Source: Phytopythium helicoides
Taxonomy: Eukaryota > Oomycota > Peronosporomycetes > Pythiales > Pythiaceae
Length of the DNA stretch: 64,000 nucleotides
NCBI GenBank assembly: GCA_024867545.1
Contig: JANFNE010000037.1
Coordinates: 186,001-250,000 of the forward strand
Reading direction: 5' to 3'
Shown here: positions 43,001 through 52,416 of the stretch, in pieces
Layout: the number at the start of each line of letters is the position of its first letter
Position numbering within the stretch: position 1 is the first letter of the stretch
Position numbers and translations under genes: made by a program
Notes under the pieces: model-generated
Database searches by the model: none
What the model saw: the letters and a program-made list of their open reading frames with translations, nothing else
Told to the model about the DNA's origin: nothing

Positions 43001-43605
43001 TCCTCTAAACCGCAATATCGACTCTCGCTCCTCTTCCCACTCTTGCTGCGCCGTCTCAAGCTCTTCCTGGGCTGCTTTCAGGTCTCGCTGCAGTTTGTCG
43101 ATCGTCGCGTTCGCTTGTTTGCTAGCAATAGCCAGACGGGCAATCTGCTTGTCTCGGCGTTCTATCTGCTTTTCAAGTAGTCGAAGCTTCTTGCTGACTA
43201 TCTGTTGCTTGAACTCAGGCTGGTGGCTAGCGAACCCCGGTACAGCGCGTTCTCCTGCCTCTCTGCGGCTGGTATCGATCCGGTCGTCGTCGAACTCGGT
43301 CGCTAGGAACGCGTCCAGACTCGAAGAGGCCCCACCAGGACTAGCAGACAGCTCGCTTAGAATCGCTTCAATGTGCTTACTTGCTGCCGCGTCAATTGCG
43401 TCCACTTCGGCCGCATAATCCCTGCACGAGCATGTCAAGACCAGTTTTCTAAAGAAGCCGACTTGCAAAGCAGATTCCTACACCACCTCATGCTGCTGAA
43501 GACTGGGGACGCCCCTCGCTCCTCATCCTCGTCTTCATCTCTGTAGTCAACCAGCTCCACTCTATCATCCGCGTCGCTGGGCCTCCGACGGAGCTCCCGC
43601 ATCAT
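40068..43605 (-). CDS. TMC-like transmembrane channel protein, eight exons
   Basis: Exons: 43605-43487, 43421-42581, 42510-42232, 42160-42104, 42041-41950, 41881-40852, 40786-40253 and 40190-40068. All seven introns (62-71 bases) are GT-AG and phases agree, giving 1,024 residues. The order is: an acidic N-terminus; a coiled coil near 110-200; the first helix after SDIRQIEARFGYSVASYFRFL, typical of the TMC entry; and several helices with FNAWDFSLTS. Then come SLLPAIISLLTSLEKWDD, a Cys-Arg-Gly-Gly...LVVTDF region in the position of the TMC signature, and VPQKMVAMLYS...INFKFDKFIL followed by KKPTNPW. A hydrophilic, Glu/Pro-rich loop of about 110 residues lies inside exon 6. The last exon encodes a short coiled coil. 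TMC proteins are animal mechanosensory ion channels with protist relatives. Here it is probably a plasma-membrane or ciliary channel. Confidence 0.82.
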
Positions 43606-43919
43606 TCACGCGTCTCTCGGGCTCATGAGCCACTTCAACCTCAAATGGGTACACCCTGTCCAAAACCGTCGCGAAACAATGTATCGCGAAGGTCGCACTC
43701 CATTCTCCACCTTCGTGCAACATTTCTTCGTGTCCAAGCTTTGACAGCCAGTATGCGCAGATGATGAAGCTGGTCGCCGAGGGGGACGAGCTCGCCACGC
43801 GCGCCTGGTACTACGCGCAGCTCGCGCCCCCGCCGCCGCCCGCCGAGCAGCAGGCGAAGCACTCGAAGAAGCAGCCGCAGCCGAAAAACCAGCCGAATCC
43901 GCCGCGTGGGGGCCGAGTT
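43606..43919. other. divergent promoter between TMC-like gene and TatD gene
   Basis: The 314 bases between the two start codons must hold both promoters. A plus-strand Met at 43761, in frame with TatD, would add 53 Pro/Gln-rich residues; I take the ATG at 43920 as start. No further motif seen. Confidence 0.5.
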
Positions 43920-44830
43920 ATGAGCTCCGAGAGCAGCGCGACGCTCTTCGACTTCGACTGCAACCTCACGCACGCGGATCTACGCGCGGGCGTGGCGCAG
44001 CTGCTGGCGTCGGCCGCGAGCGTCGGCGTGCGCGAGATGCTGGTGCCCGGCGCGACTTTGGCCGAGTCCCGTGTGGCCATCGAGCTCTGCGCCTCGCGTC
44101 CAGCAGTACGTCGGTCGGCTCTTGCTGTTTCGCCGTCAAAGATGGTGGTGCTGACGGTGGTTGCCTCGCTCAGCAACTCTTCCCCACGGCTGGTGTGCAT
44201 CCCTACAACGCGCATGCCGCGCCTAGTGACGAGGAGATGGAGCCGCTGAAGGAGATGCTCGAGATGCAAGAGGTCCGCGCGGCTGGCGAGTGCGGACTCG
44301 ACTACTCGCCAGGGTTCCCAGCTGCAGACACGCAGCGCCAGTGGTTCAAGGCGCAGCTGGAGCTCGCGTGTATTCTCGACAAGCCGCTGTTCCTCCACGA
44401 GCGTCTGGCGTTCGAAGACTTCTCGGCCATGATCGCAGACGCCAAGGCTCTGACCGGCACCTTCCCTCCTGCTGTTGTCCACTGCTTCACGGGCAACGCT
44501 CGCGAACTCGACGCGTACGTGGCCCAGGGATTCTACATTGGCGTCACGGGCTTCCTGTGCAAGCAGACTCACGGCGCCGAGCTGCGTGAGATCATCAAGC
44601 GCGTGCCACTCGACCGGCTCGTAGTCGAGACCGATGCGCCGTACATGGGATTCCCGGGCTGCCGAGCGCTCGAGCCGGGTGATGCTCGCAAGAACAAAAA
44701 GCAGCAGTACCCGAACGTGCCGAGCGCTCTACCCCGCGTGGTGGCAGCTGTCGCCGAGGCGCTCGGACAGACGCCGCAGCGCATCGCAGAGGTGACGCGC
44801 GCCAACGCTCGACGCTTCCTGCGCCTTTGA
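43920..44830 (+). CDS. TatD family metal-dependent DNase
   Basis: Two exons, 43920-44105 and 44174-44830, with a 68-base GT-AG intron in phase 0; the junction reads ASRPA/QLFPTAGVHPYNAH. The product is 280 residues, as usual for TatD. Family motifs: FDFDCNLTH at the N-terminus (metal site), AGVHPYNA, the catalytic Glu in AAGECGLDY, LHERLAF in the region of the conserved His, AVVHCFTGN and VVETDAPYM. TatD proteins are 3'-5' exonucleases or DNA-repair enzymes with a TIM barrel, acting in the nucleus or cytoplasm; eukaryotic ones take part in apoptosis-linked DNA breakdown and oxidative damage repair. The C-terminal KNKKQQYPNVPSALP loop matches eukaryotic TATDN members. Complete and intact. Confidence 0.92.
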
Positions 44831-45075
44831 ACGCAAGGAGCAGGGAGAAGGCTTGAAAGTATAGACGCTCATGTTGATAGTGTCGTCTTTAAGCTATTGA
44901 CGACGAAGACAAAGATGAAGATACTTACTAGTGCTACTCCTACCGCTACCCGAATGCATGAAAGGCGGAAATGGTAAACTCACTCATAGATAGGCTGGCT
45001 GTACTTACACGAGAGCTTGGCCCGACGGGGAGAAGAAAACGCGGGAGAGGCCCTGCGTCCCCCACCAGTCGATGC

Positions 45076-45945
45076 TCAGAAGCCGTCGAGGTGCGCGTTG
45101 TTGAAGGAGATGATGCTGCGCATGGGGGCGACGGGCGGCAGCAGGTTGTGCTGGTTCGCCGACTTGACGGGGCTCGTAGCTGGCGAGGCGTGCAGCTCCT
45201 CGCCGCTCTCGTACTCGCTGTCGGTGGACACCATGGAGCTGCTGCAGCACGACATGAGCGAGGACGACAGCGACGTGTCGATGCGCTGCTGCTTGGTGCG
45301 CTCGTAGACGGCGCGGAAGTCTGCGTCGTGCTCCATGAGCAGCTCGGAGATGCGCTCGGCGATGATAGGGACGCTGTGCTCGTCGTTGCGGACCGTGAGG
45401 TCCCACTTAAACTCGTCGTAGAATGCGAGCGTCTTGTCCATCCACTCCTGCTTGTGCTCGTTGTAGCGGATGCGCTCTGGCTCGCGCCGGAGTCGGTCGC
45501 AGATGCGCTGCCAGAGCAGCTCCCTCTCGACGCGCACGTGCACGTTGTAGAACTGCACGTTGGCGTGCTGCTGCACCTCTCTCATCTGCTCTCGGATCAC
45601 CGGCTCCAGCAGCTTGCCGTGCGCCGAGTAGAGCACGGCGCTGAAGGGCGAGCGGTCGGCGATGAACACCTGCGGTGCCGCGGGCTCTCCCCTCGCGTCG
45701 CGCTGGTGCAGCGCGTCGGCGATGCGCAGCACGCGCTCGAACCACGAGCAGACCCACGACGTCTCCATGAGCAGCGACTGCGGGTGCAGCGCGTAGGACG
45801 GCATGTCGAGGAAGGCCTCGTCCAGCACGCTGTAGCCCTGCGCCTCGAACTCGTCGACTAGCGCCGTCTTGCCGCAGCCGTGGCAGCCCTCGAGCGCCAC
45901 CACCACGAGCTTGGAGCGCGAGCGAGCGGCGCGCGTCGACTTCAT
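45076..45945 (-). CDS. P-loop kinase-like NTPase
   Basis: A 289-residue frame from the Met at 45945 (MKSTRAAR). A further in-frame Met at 46023 adds 26 Pro-rich residues. Close to the N-terminus VVVALEGCHGCGKTALVDEF is a clear Walker A loop. FIADRSPFSAVLY looks like the DR(S) motif of deoxynucleoside and thymidylate kinases, and RRPE-like Arg residues (RREPERIRYNEHKQEW) could be the lid. After about residue 220 the sequence becomes Ser-rich (SLSSSLMSCCSSSMVST) and probably disordered. I place it with the dNK/TMPK-like or AAA_28-type P-loop kinases; the substrate is unknown. It ends 245 bases from the end of the TatD gene, tail to tail. Confidence 0.65.
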   Translation of the reverse strand: MKSTRAARSRSKLVVVALEGCHGCGKTALVDEFEAQGYSVLDEAFLDMPSYALHPQSLLMETSWVCSWFERVLRIADALHQRDARGEPAAPQVFIADRSPFSAVLYSAHGKLLEPVIREQMREVQQHANVQFYNVHVRVERELLWQRICDRLRREPERIRYNEHKQEWMDKTLAFYDEFKWDLTVRNDEHSVPIIAERISELLMEHDADFRAVYERTKQQRIDTSLSSSLMSCCSSSMVSTDSEYESGEELHASPATSPVKSANQHNLLPPVAPMRSIISFNNAHLDGF

Positions 45946-46843
45946 CTCAGGAGCGTTGGTAGGAGGCGGGGGACTGAGCTGCAGGCGGAGGAAGCGGCAA
46001 TGAGGAGCTCCTGGGGGAGGCACGCGCCTTGCGCGCGCTTTTTCACCCTGGCTTTGTCGCGAGATTCAAATGGACGGGAAAAGGGAGGGGAGGATAGATA
46101 CTTTGGTTTGATAGTGGAGACGAGATGCGGATTTGGAGGCATTGTGGAGGGATGTGAAATGGGACAGAGGGAGTGGACAGAGATTTTTGACCCATGGTCC
46201 GACGCGAGTTGGCGCCAAATGAGACTTGAAACCCGCCCAAGCGGAGGGAAAACCCGTTTTTTGGAACGTTGAACGACCTTCCTGCAACATGACAAAGTGT
46301 AGCCACTTGTTGAAGTGGGACACAAGCATGACTGGCAAGAGGAGCACGACCACGTTCAGCACGGGCAGTGTGAGGCAACCTATCAGATCAGACGCGATCG
46401 ATCACCTGCTTGATGGCTGTTGGAGACTATCCCGTTGAAATGATCGCGGACATGAAAGCTAGCTATTCAGAGATCCTCAGGCCGCGCACGGCATTTTCTT
46501 TTCTTGTACCCATACTCTCAGGATTGATCAGAGAGCATAATCTCCTTGACGGGTATTGAAATCCTCTAGCTGCGTTGCTAATGTGGCCGTGGATTATAGT
46601 ATCACCTACGTAACGATGACGATGAAATCTTCCGGAAGTGCTGACGTCGAACTGCATTTTTTAAAATCGTTCAATTGAAAGTACAGCACCAGTCGTCGGA
46701 AGCTGCTACTATTGCTGTTCACTTTTGACTCTCCTGACAGTATCTTGGCATTTGCTGTTGGCTATTTTGTTTTGAAATCCGCAAGAGGGATTACGCACAA
46801 CGATTTAGCTACGACTCGTAGCTTAAAATAAAACGAATGCTGA
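45946..46843. other. intergenic, no supported gene
   Basis: Divergent region between the kinase-like gene and TM-LRR copy 3. ORFs present are short and lack resemblance to proteins. The right end is AT-rich and leads into a T run. Confidence 0.5.
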
Positions 46844-46869
46844 TTTTTTTTTTTTTTTTTTTTTTTTTT
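46844..46869 (+). repeat. 26-base poly-T tract
   Basis: Ends 39 bases before the ATG of TM-LRR copy 3. An ATG just before it would give a poly-Phe extension and is rejected as start. T runs also precede copies 1 and 2. Confidence 0.9.
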
Positions 46870-46908
46870 CACATCAAAACACAAGACGTCAGCGAGCAAT
46901 CAGACACA

Positions 46909-49041
46909 ATGTCCGGCAATTTTCTGGCGCTTCCTGGATGGTCTTTTGCGCTATGGTGGCTTCTGCTCTTAGCAATGCATACAGTCGTCGCCTCCTACAA
47001 CACGGCATTCGCACTCTTCTACCTGGGGCTGAATGGAACCTACCTCAACACCGTGCTTGAATTCTCCTCTCTCGGAATGCCAGCTCAATATCATCGACGA
47101 ATCTCACTAGCCTACTCGATCATGGCTGCGCTTCACGCTCTTTGCTTACTTTTGATGATCGTTGGATCCATTTGGCATCGCCAATTACGGTTCTCTATAG
47201 ATTTGCCGCGACTGTGGTGGGCGAAAGTATCAACAACACGTGACGTTCACAAATCACAACAACCTTCAACTGTATCGGCTGGTCTGTATTACATATACGA
47301 CAGCACGCTCGGTCGCACAGGGATATTTGGCGTCGACAGTCCGCACTTTCACCGCGTATTGATCCTCCACGAAGTGGTAGAGACTCTTCTCCAGTCGATT
47401 CAAGCCTATCGTATGAGCGCAGTGCTGCCTCGAGTGCGAGAGAACCGCTTTTATGTGACTTTGTTAGTGCTCAACTGCTGTGCACCACTGATCATTCATC
47501 ACTTTTACAAGCACAACGAGCCACGCATGCGCTTCGCCAATCTCATGTGCGATTGCGTCCTCGATCTAGTTGTCAGCGTTGGGGTTCCCGCTCTTATTGT
47601 GCTCACCTATGTTGGCCAGTACGATTCGGATATGAAAGGATTTCCGATAGAGTATTGGTACAACGATAATTGGGTCGCACATGTGCAGAACGAGTTTCAG
47701 TTGGTGCTCGTCATGTCTTGGGAGGACTTGTTCAGTCGAGTGATCTTTTCGTGGGGGATTCTTTCTACGAGTACGAGTATGAAAAGGCTTCTAACGCACG
47801 CAGATCCAACAAAGGTTGGTGTACACTCGCCACTGACAACCAGCGTCATAAGGGCTCAGAGCAGTGTTCCAAGCGCCGCAATTGCCGTCAACACTGTAAG
47901 AGAGGCGAGGCGCGTCGACACTTTAGTCCCAATCAAGATTCGTCAACAGTTGAAGGTCAAGAATGTGTACTATGCATTTGTGGCGTGGGGTTTGCTTGTT
48001 CTCGGCTTCCACATACACGCGGAATCAGTCCCGCAATTGAAGCAATGTCCTCTACAAGTTCGCCCATGGGGAGTTGCTCGTCCATCGTGTTACCTCGCTC
48101 TACTGAATTGTTATGACCTTGGCATTGACGGCTTGAAAGATGATGTGATTGAGCAATGGAGTGAATTTGACCGCAATACAGTTGTGCAACTACTCGTCCG
48201 GCACTGCCCTGCGTTTGAAATGCCGCAGATAATTGTAGAATTCAATAACCTAAACGGATTCAAAATCTACAACTCAACGGTAGTCAGTTGGGGGATGGAT
48301 GCTGCCTTCACTGCAACTCATCATAAACAAATTCTTACAGTATACATGGTTCGAGTCAACCTCACTGATGGTGTGATTCCTGATGGTTTGCTCTCGAGAG
48401 ACTTTCCTCCTACGCTTATTGACTTTGAGATCGTTGTTTCGAACCTACGCGAACTTCCTGATGACGTTGACGAGATCTGGCCGTTTGGATCATCTGTTTA
48501 CATTGAATACGGGAAGCTAACCTCGGTGCCAGCATCGCTCATCCGATTACAGCCTTACTATGTGTCGGTTTGTGGGAACCCGATCAAGCATCTACCGGCA
48601 GAGCTGTTCGAAATTCCGAACTTGCTCAACTTGCACGCAGGTGGAACACTGATTTCAGAGCTGCCACAAAATGTGACAACTCTTTCTCCTGCGTTAATGA
48701 CATTGTTCGTCTTTGAAACAAATGTTTCAACATTTTGGTCATGGCTTGACCCATTCTTATCTATTCCAGGGAACTACATAATTGCGAAAGGCTCTAAATA
48801 CTGTCAATCCCTCGACAGGTTCCTTCAATCCGGCGATGAAAGTGCATTTATGCAAAACTCATCATTGTCCAGCAATTACTCGCTTCTTATGTTTCCTGCA
48901 AACAATTTGAACCTGATCTCTAGGCATCTATTCTGCATGGACTTCTTTTTACTCCACTGTATCCACTTGCTGCTGAAGACCGCATCAGTGCCATCTCACC
49001 AGTCTAGCTCAACGAGAACCAACAAGGAAATGTTTCAGTAG
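46909..49041 (+). CDS. TM-LRR family protein, copy 3
   Basis: An intact frame of 710 residues from MSGNFLALPG at 46909. The order of parts is that of the family. There are about six N-terminal helices with GIFGVDSPHF, the ETLLQSIQAYRMS block and a CDCVLDLVVSVGVP helix. A basic loop (about residue 330-385) and the helix AFVAWGLLVLGFHI follow. The C-terminal region starts CPLQVRPWGVARPSC and forms irregular leucine-rich repeats (VCGNPIKHLPAELFEIPNLLNLHAGG), with a final Cys in SKYC. The C-terminus then extends about 70 residues beyond it with hydrophobic stretches (FFLLHCIHLLL) not seen in the other copies. Closest relative is the damaged copy 1 at 7.8 kb, so copies 1 and 3 form one subfamily and 2 and 4 the other. 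Function unknown. Confidence 0.8.
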   Translation: MSGNFLALPGWSFALWWLLLLAMHTVVASYNTAFALFYLGLNGTYLNTVLEFSSLGMPAQYHRRISLAYSIMAALHALCLLLMIVGSIWHRQLRFSIDLPRLWWAKVSTTRDVHKSQQPSTVSAGLYYIYDSTLGRTGIFGVDSPHFHRVLILHEVVETLLQSIQAYRMSAVLPRVRENRFYVTLLVLNCCAPLIIHHFYKHNEPRMRFANLMCDCVLDLVVSVGVPALIVLTYVGQYDSDMKGFPIEYWYNDNWVAHVQNEFQLVLVMSWEDLFSRVIFSWGILSTSTSMKRLLTHADPTKVGVHSPLTTSVIRAQSSVPSAAIAVNTVREARRVDTLVPIKIRQQLKVKNVYYAFVAWGLLVLGFHIHAESVPQLKQCPLQVRPWGVARPSCYLALLNCYDLGIDGLKDDVIEQWSEFDRNTVVQLLVRHCPAFEMPQIIVEFNNLNGFKIYNSTVVSWGMDAAFTATHHKQILTVYMVRVNLTDGVIPDGLLSRDFPPTLIDFEIVVSNLRELPDDVDEIWPFGSSVYIEYGKLTSVPASLIRLQPYYVSVCGNPIKHLPAELFEIPNLLNLHAGGTLISELPQNVTTLSPALMTLFVFETNVSTFWSWLDPFLSIPGNYIIAKGSKYCQSLDRFLQSGDESAFMQNSSLSSNYSLLMFPANNLNLISRHLFCMDFFLLHCIHLLLKTASVPSHQSSSTRTNKEMFQ

Positions 49042-49602
49042 GTAACCGATGAATAAGCACACTCGTTGCCTTATTCAGCAACATTTGCTTATTATGCAAC
49101 ATCACAAAACTGTTTTTCGTATGCATTTCTGATTGATGTTTTGGCTTGGTTGAAAGGGAAATGGCGAAATCGTGTCGGTGCACCAAGCTTGCAAGCTGAC
49201 AGACATTGAAGCATATTCGAGCCAACGATATCACCGATGAAAAAGGATTCCGGCTCATTTTCGCCCACCATTGCTAAACGTCGACCAAGATATTCGGCTC
49301 GATCTACGAGCAGACTGCTCGTCTGAGTGGCACAGCACTTTTGCAGATATCTGCTATATTTTCGACCAGGAGTCCTTAAGTAGTTCGATGCTCCGTGCAT
49401 CGCGGTAACAAGCTGGTTCGCCTTTCTACGAGATGTCGCCCACGCGACCGATCGGAAGGGTATTTGGGAGTGACATCTTGACGGTCCAGAAGATGCACGG
49501 TATCACGATGAGCTTGTCGTTGGTGGTGAAGGTAGACGCATGCACAGGGCAGGAAAGTATCAAACCCCCAAAAGTTGATAAAGGATCATGCCTCCCCGAC
49601 TC
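49042..49602. other. spacer with possible further EF-1alpha relics
   Basis: No intact gene. Short stretches near 49480-49580 look weakly like the middle of EF-1alpha (for example around GTCCAGAAGATGCAC compared with GTCAGTGGAGATGCAC), but this is at the limit of what can be judged by eye. Confidence 0.35.
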
Positions 49603-49790
49603 GCCATCATATTCTCCTCTACTCGTACACTTTATGGATCGTCACACATGCAAGGTGCTGGAGCAGAATCACATGTTTGTGAAGGCTGGAGATGCATGCA
49701 TGGCGGATCTCGAGCCATCGAAACTCATACTATTCGAGTCATTTGTCGAGCATCCGCCACTCGGTCGCTGCTTTAAAACTAGGCAGCAAA
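49603..49790 (+). pseudogene. decayed EF-1alpha fragment
   Basis: Corresponds to the last third of EF-1alpha at 22473-23813. In one frame it reads [22 protein letters not shown] and HPPLGR, where the intact gene has [22 protein letters not shown] and YPPLGR. The 50 bases coding for the preceding helix are deleted, the part after PPLGR is scrambled, and no start or upstream domains survive. About 15 bases after it, TAACTCAACGCAGCACTTG matches the 3' flank of the intact gene. It is therefore a DNA-level duplicate rather than a spliced retrocopy, now a pseudogene. It lies directly upstream of TM-LRR copy 4, mirroring the intact locus. Confidence 0.85.
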
Positions 49791-49871
49791 GTGAGATCGT
49801 AAATTTAACTCAACGCAGCACTTGTCATCCATCCCCAACTCATCTTATCTGCTTTTAGACCACAAAAGTCC

Positions 49872-51971
49872 GTGACAACGCGTCAAAGTAGTGGTGGCAA
49901 AATGAATTCCCTTGAACTCGGCCCGGTCGCTTTCGCTGCGTGCTGGGTCGGCATTTGGCTGGCCCATTCGGTCGCGACTGCATACTACGCCATAGTAGCC
50001 ATTGTCTATTCGAATCTGACTAAAATCACCGTGGGTACCTTCCTGAGCATGCACCAAATCGGGATCGGAGAAGACAACTATTCGACGGTGTCGGCCTTTC
50101 ATGCAGCCTGCGCAACTATTCACGCGTTCTGTGTCATTCAAATTCTGATCAAAACTCTTGGATTTCGACTTCAGCCATTTGTATCTCTACATCAGTTCTT
50201 CCGCTCAGGTCCATCGCCCCGAATCATAAGAACCGTCGTGAGACCCGGGGTCCGTTCATGTCTCCAAGTTGCCTGGCTTTCAACACTTTCGTCGTTTGCA
50301 AATCAAGTATTCAGCAATGAAGGATTATTGGGAGTAAATGGAAAATGGTATGGCGTAATACTGGTGGCCCGAGAGTTCCTCGAGCTATCCCTCCAAACCG
50401 TACAGGCGTACAAAATGAGCAAACTACTCTCAGCTACTACACCCACAGACTTTTACACGGGTCTGCTCATTGGCAACTGCTGGATCACTGCCTGGATTCG
50501 TTTACATTTTGGAGCTCATACGGCTCGGGAACACTTTTTCAGTTTGTTGCTCGATTGTGCACTCGATCTTGTCACAGTTGTTGGTCTCTCGGTCTTCATC
50601 GCTGCCCCTTACATAGTGAATGGCGAATGGAAAGGTGGAGGCTTCTGGGACAACGTAATGGTCAACGACGAAAGAATCAAGCAATCAACGATGGAATTAC
50701 AGTTTGTGAGTGTTTCATCCTGGAGTGATCTATCCTCACGCGTAATCTTCGCCATTGGGCTGATATATACCTTAGACGACATGAAGATTATATTGTACTC
50801 GGAAGCACCAAAAGAACCTCGGGGTGACTCCGCTATAGTACATTTACAAGTCGTCCCAAAGCCAAGAAGATTTATAAAATTACCCACTGGTACTTCTGTT
50901 GCTCCATTTCCCTTCAGTCCGCTCAATACCTTAACCAGAAAAAAAGCTGCATACCACTCAGTAAGAAATACTTCCATGTTCGTCTCATTCGTTTTCGTGA
51001 TCTGGGGTTGCACACTTCTAGTGTTACATCTGTATGCTCGCTCTATCCCTCTCTATCCACAATGTTCGCTCCAGGTTCAGCCATGGGGAGCAAGAGTCCC
51101 ATTGTGTTACTTTACAAATCTCGATTGCTACAAGTTTGATTTGAATGGAGCAACAGAGGAGGTAGAATCGATGTGGCGGCAATTTGAGCGCTCGGTGATT
51201 GAGACACTCCATATTCTCAATTGTCCGTCTCTTGAGTTACCACCATTGCTTCGAGATTTTTCCAATCTTGTTAGCCTGAAGGTTTACAACACCTCGATTG
51301 CAAAATGGGATCTCAATGCTGCAATTTCAGGAACAGACCATCCAAAAATCGCTTACATCGAGCTCACATTTGTCACATTTGCAGATGGAGCTCTTCCTCA
51401 AGGATTGCTGTCGACTGATGTACCGTGGAGTTTGAAATCGATTGTGATATATGTATCAAATCTTCGTTATCTACCTAGCGACCTGGCTGCGAGATGGCCA
51501 TCGGGTTTGCAAATCGCGATTGGGCTCAGTGAAATATATGCAATCGATGATGCGTTGATTCAGCTCAAACCGTATAGCTTATCGCTGTTTGGAAATCCGC
51601 TGCAAACTGTGCCAGCAGCGCTGTTTGAAATTGAAGGATTGCACGATCTGGATTTGAGCGAGACTTTACTGCAGAAGCTTCCTGAGCAAGTCAACGCTTT
51701 CTCAAGCTCCTTGACAATAATATATCTCAGCTACACATTCGTGCCAACATTTTGGGCTTGGATTGATCCGCTTGTTCTTCGCTCTGTCAATTCAGCGACG
51801 TGGGCCATTCTTGCTACTGGGACACCCTACTGTAATTCATTGAACGACGTCGTGAACGGGAACACGTCGAACTTTGCAATATCGAATGGGTCCAACACGC
51901 AGTATTCACTACTTATGAATGCAGATGAATTTATGAGTGAGATTCAACAAGTCATGCTATGTGGCCCCTGA
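49872..51971 (+). CDS. TM-LRR family protein, copy 4
   Basis: An intact frame of 699 residues, or 689 from the Met at 49902 (MNSLELGPVAF), which lines up with copy 2. Similarity to copy 2 is high along the full length. Shared blocks include GLLGVNGKWYG, LELSLQTVQAYKMS, FYTGLLIGNCWITAWI and IKQSTMELQFVSVSSW. The helix FVFVIWGCTLLVLHLYA, the SLQVQPWGARVPLC boundary and LFGNPLQTVPAALFE in the leucine-rich repeats are also shared. The protein ends soon after GTPYC and QQVMLCGP. The six-Arg stretch of copy 2 is missing here. Together with the upstream EF-1alpha relic this is the second unit of a duplicated block. Probable surface protein with an outward LRR domain; function unknown. Confidence 0.82.
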   Translation: MTTRQSSGGKMNSLELGPVAFAACWVGIWLAHSVATAYYAIVAIVYSNLTKITVGTFLSMHQIGIGEDNYSTVSAFHAACATIHAFCVIQILIKTLGFRLQPFVSLHQFFRSGPSPRIIRTVVRPGVRSCLQVAWLSTLSSFANQVFSNEGLLGVNGKWYGVILVAREFLELSLQTVQAYKMSKLLSATTPTDFYTGLLIGNCWITAWIRLHFGAHTAREHFFSLLLDCALDLVTVVGLSVFIAAPYIVNGEWKGGGFWDNVMVNDERIKQSTMELQFVSVSSWSDLSSRVIFAIGLIYTLDDMKIILYSEAPKEPRGDSAIVHLQVVPKPRRFIKLPTGTSVAPFPFSPLNTLTRKKAAYHSVRNTSMFVSFVFVIWGCTLLVLHLYARSIPLYPQCSLQVQPWGARVPLCYFTNLDCYKFDLNGATEEVESMWRQFERSVIETLHILNCPSLELPPLLRDFSNLVSLKVYNTSIAKWDLNAAISGTDHPKIAYIELTFVTFADGALPQGLLSTDVPWSLKSIVIYVSNLRYLPSDLAARWPSGLQIAIGLSEIYAIDDALIQLKPYSLSLFGNPLQTVPAALFEIEGLHDLDLSETLLQKLPEQVNAFSSSLTIIYLSYTFVPTFWAWIDPLVLRSVNSATWAILATGTPYCNSLNDVVNGNTSNFAISNGSNTQYSLLMNADEFMSEIQQVMLCGP

Positions 51972-52416
51972 ATGTCGAGCCCAAAAAATTCACTTTCGGT
52001 CCGTGAGGCGTCTAGCTTGGAGTCGTAACTACTTTTGCGCCGCTGATCGGCTGGTGAAGATAAAAGCTAAACTACAGTAATATAGCGTCCACTGGTTTTA
52101 GCGGTGGAGATCTCAACTGACCAAGCTGAAGTTGACTGATGCATCACATACCACTCAAAACCTCATCTCACGCCCGTCCTGTCATTCCCACTTCCCCTTC
52201 ACCTCAGGGAACACGAGTGTTCCAGAAATCTCACTCCATTCTAGCTGTTGAACAAATACAAGACAAAAGAGAGTCCACGGCGACAGATGCATTGCTTTCA
52301 TTTGACCAAGTGAACGAGAGAGTAAACAGCATAGTCACATGTTGAAGTGAGTCGATGGACACATGGGTGTCTTTATGAGTCAATGCATTCTCTTATCGTT
52401 TCGTAGTCCTCGTGGC
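51972..52416. other. convergent spacer, nothing recognised
   Basis: Between the end of TM-LRR copy 4 and the end of the subtilisin-like protease gene. Only very short ORFs; no structure noted. Confidence 0.5.

Noticed and set aside
46837..46908. Poly-Phe N-terminus for TM-LRR copy 3
   Set aside because: The Phe run is only the translation of the T tract; MSGNF... at 46909 aligns better with the family.
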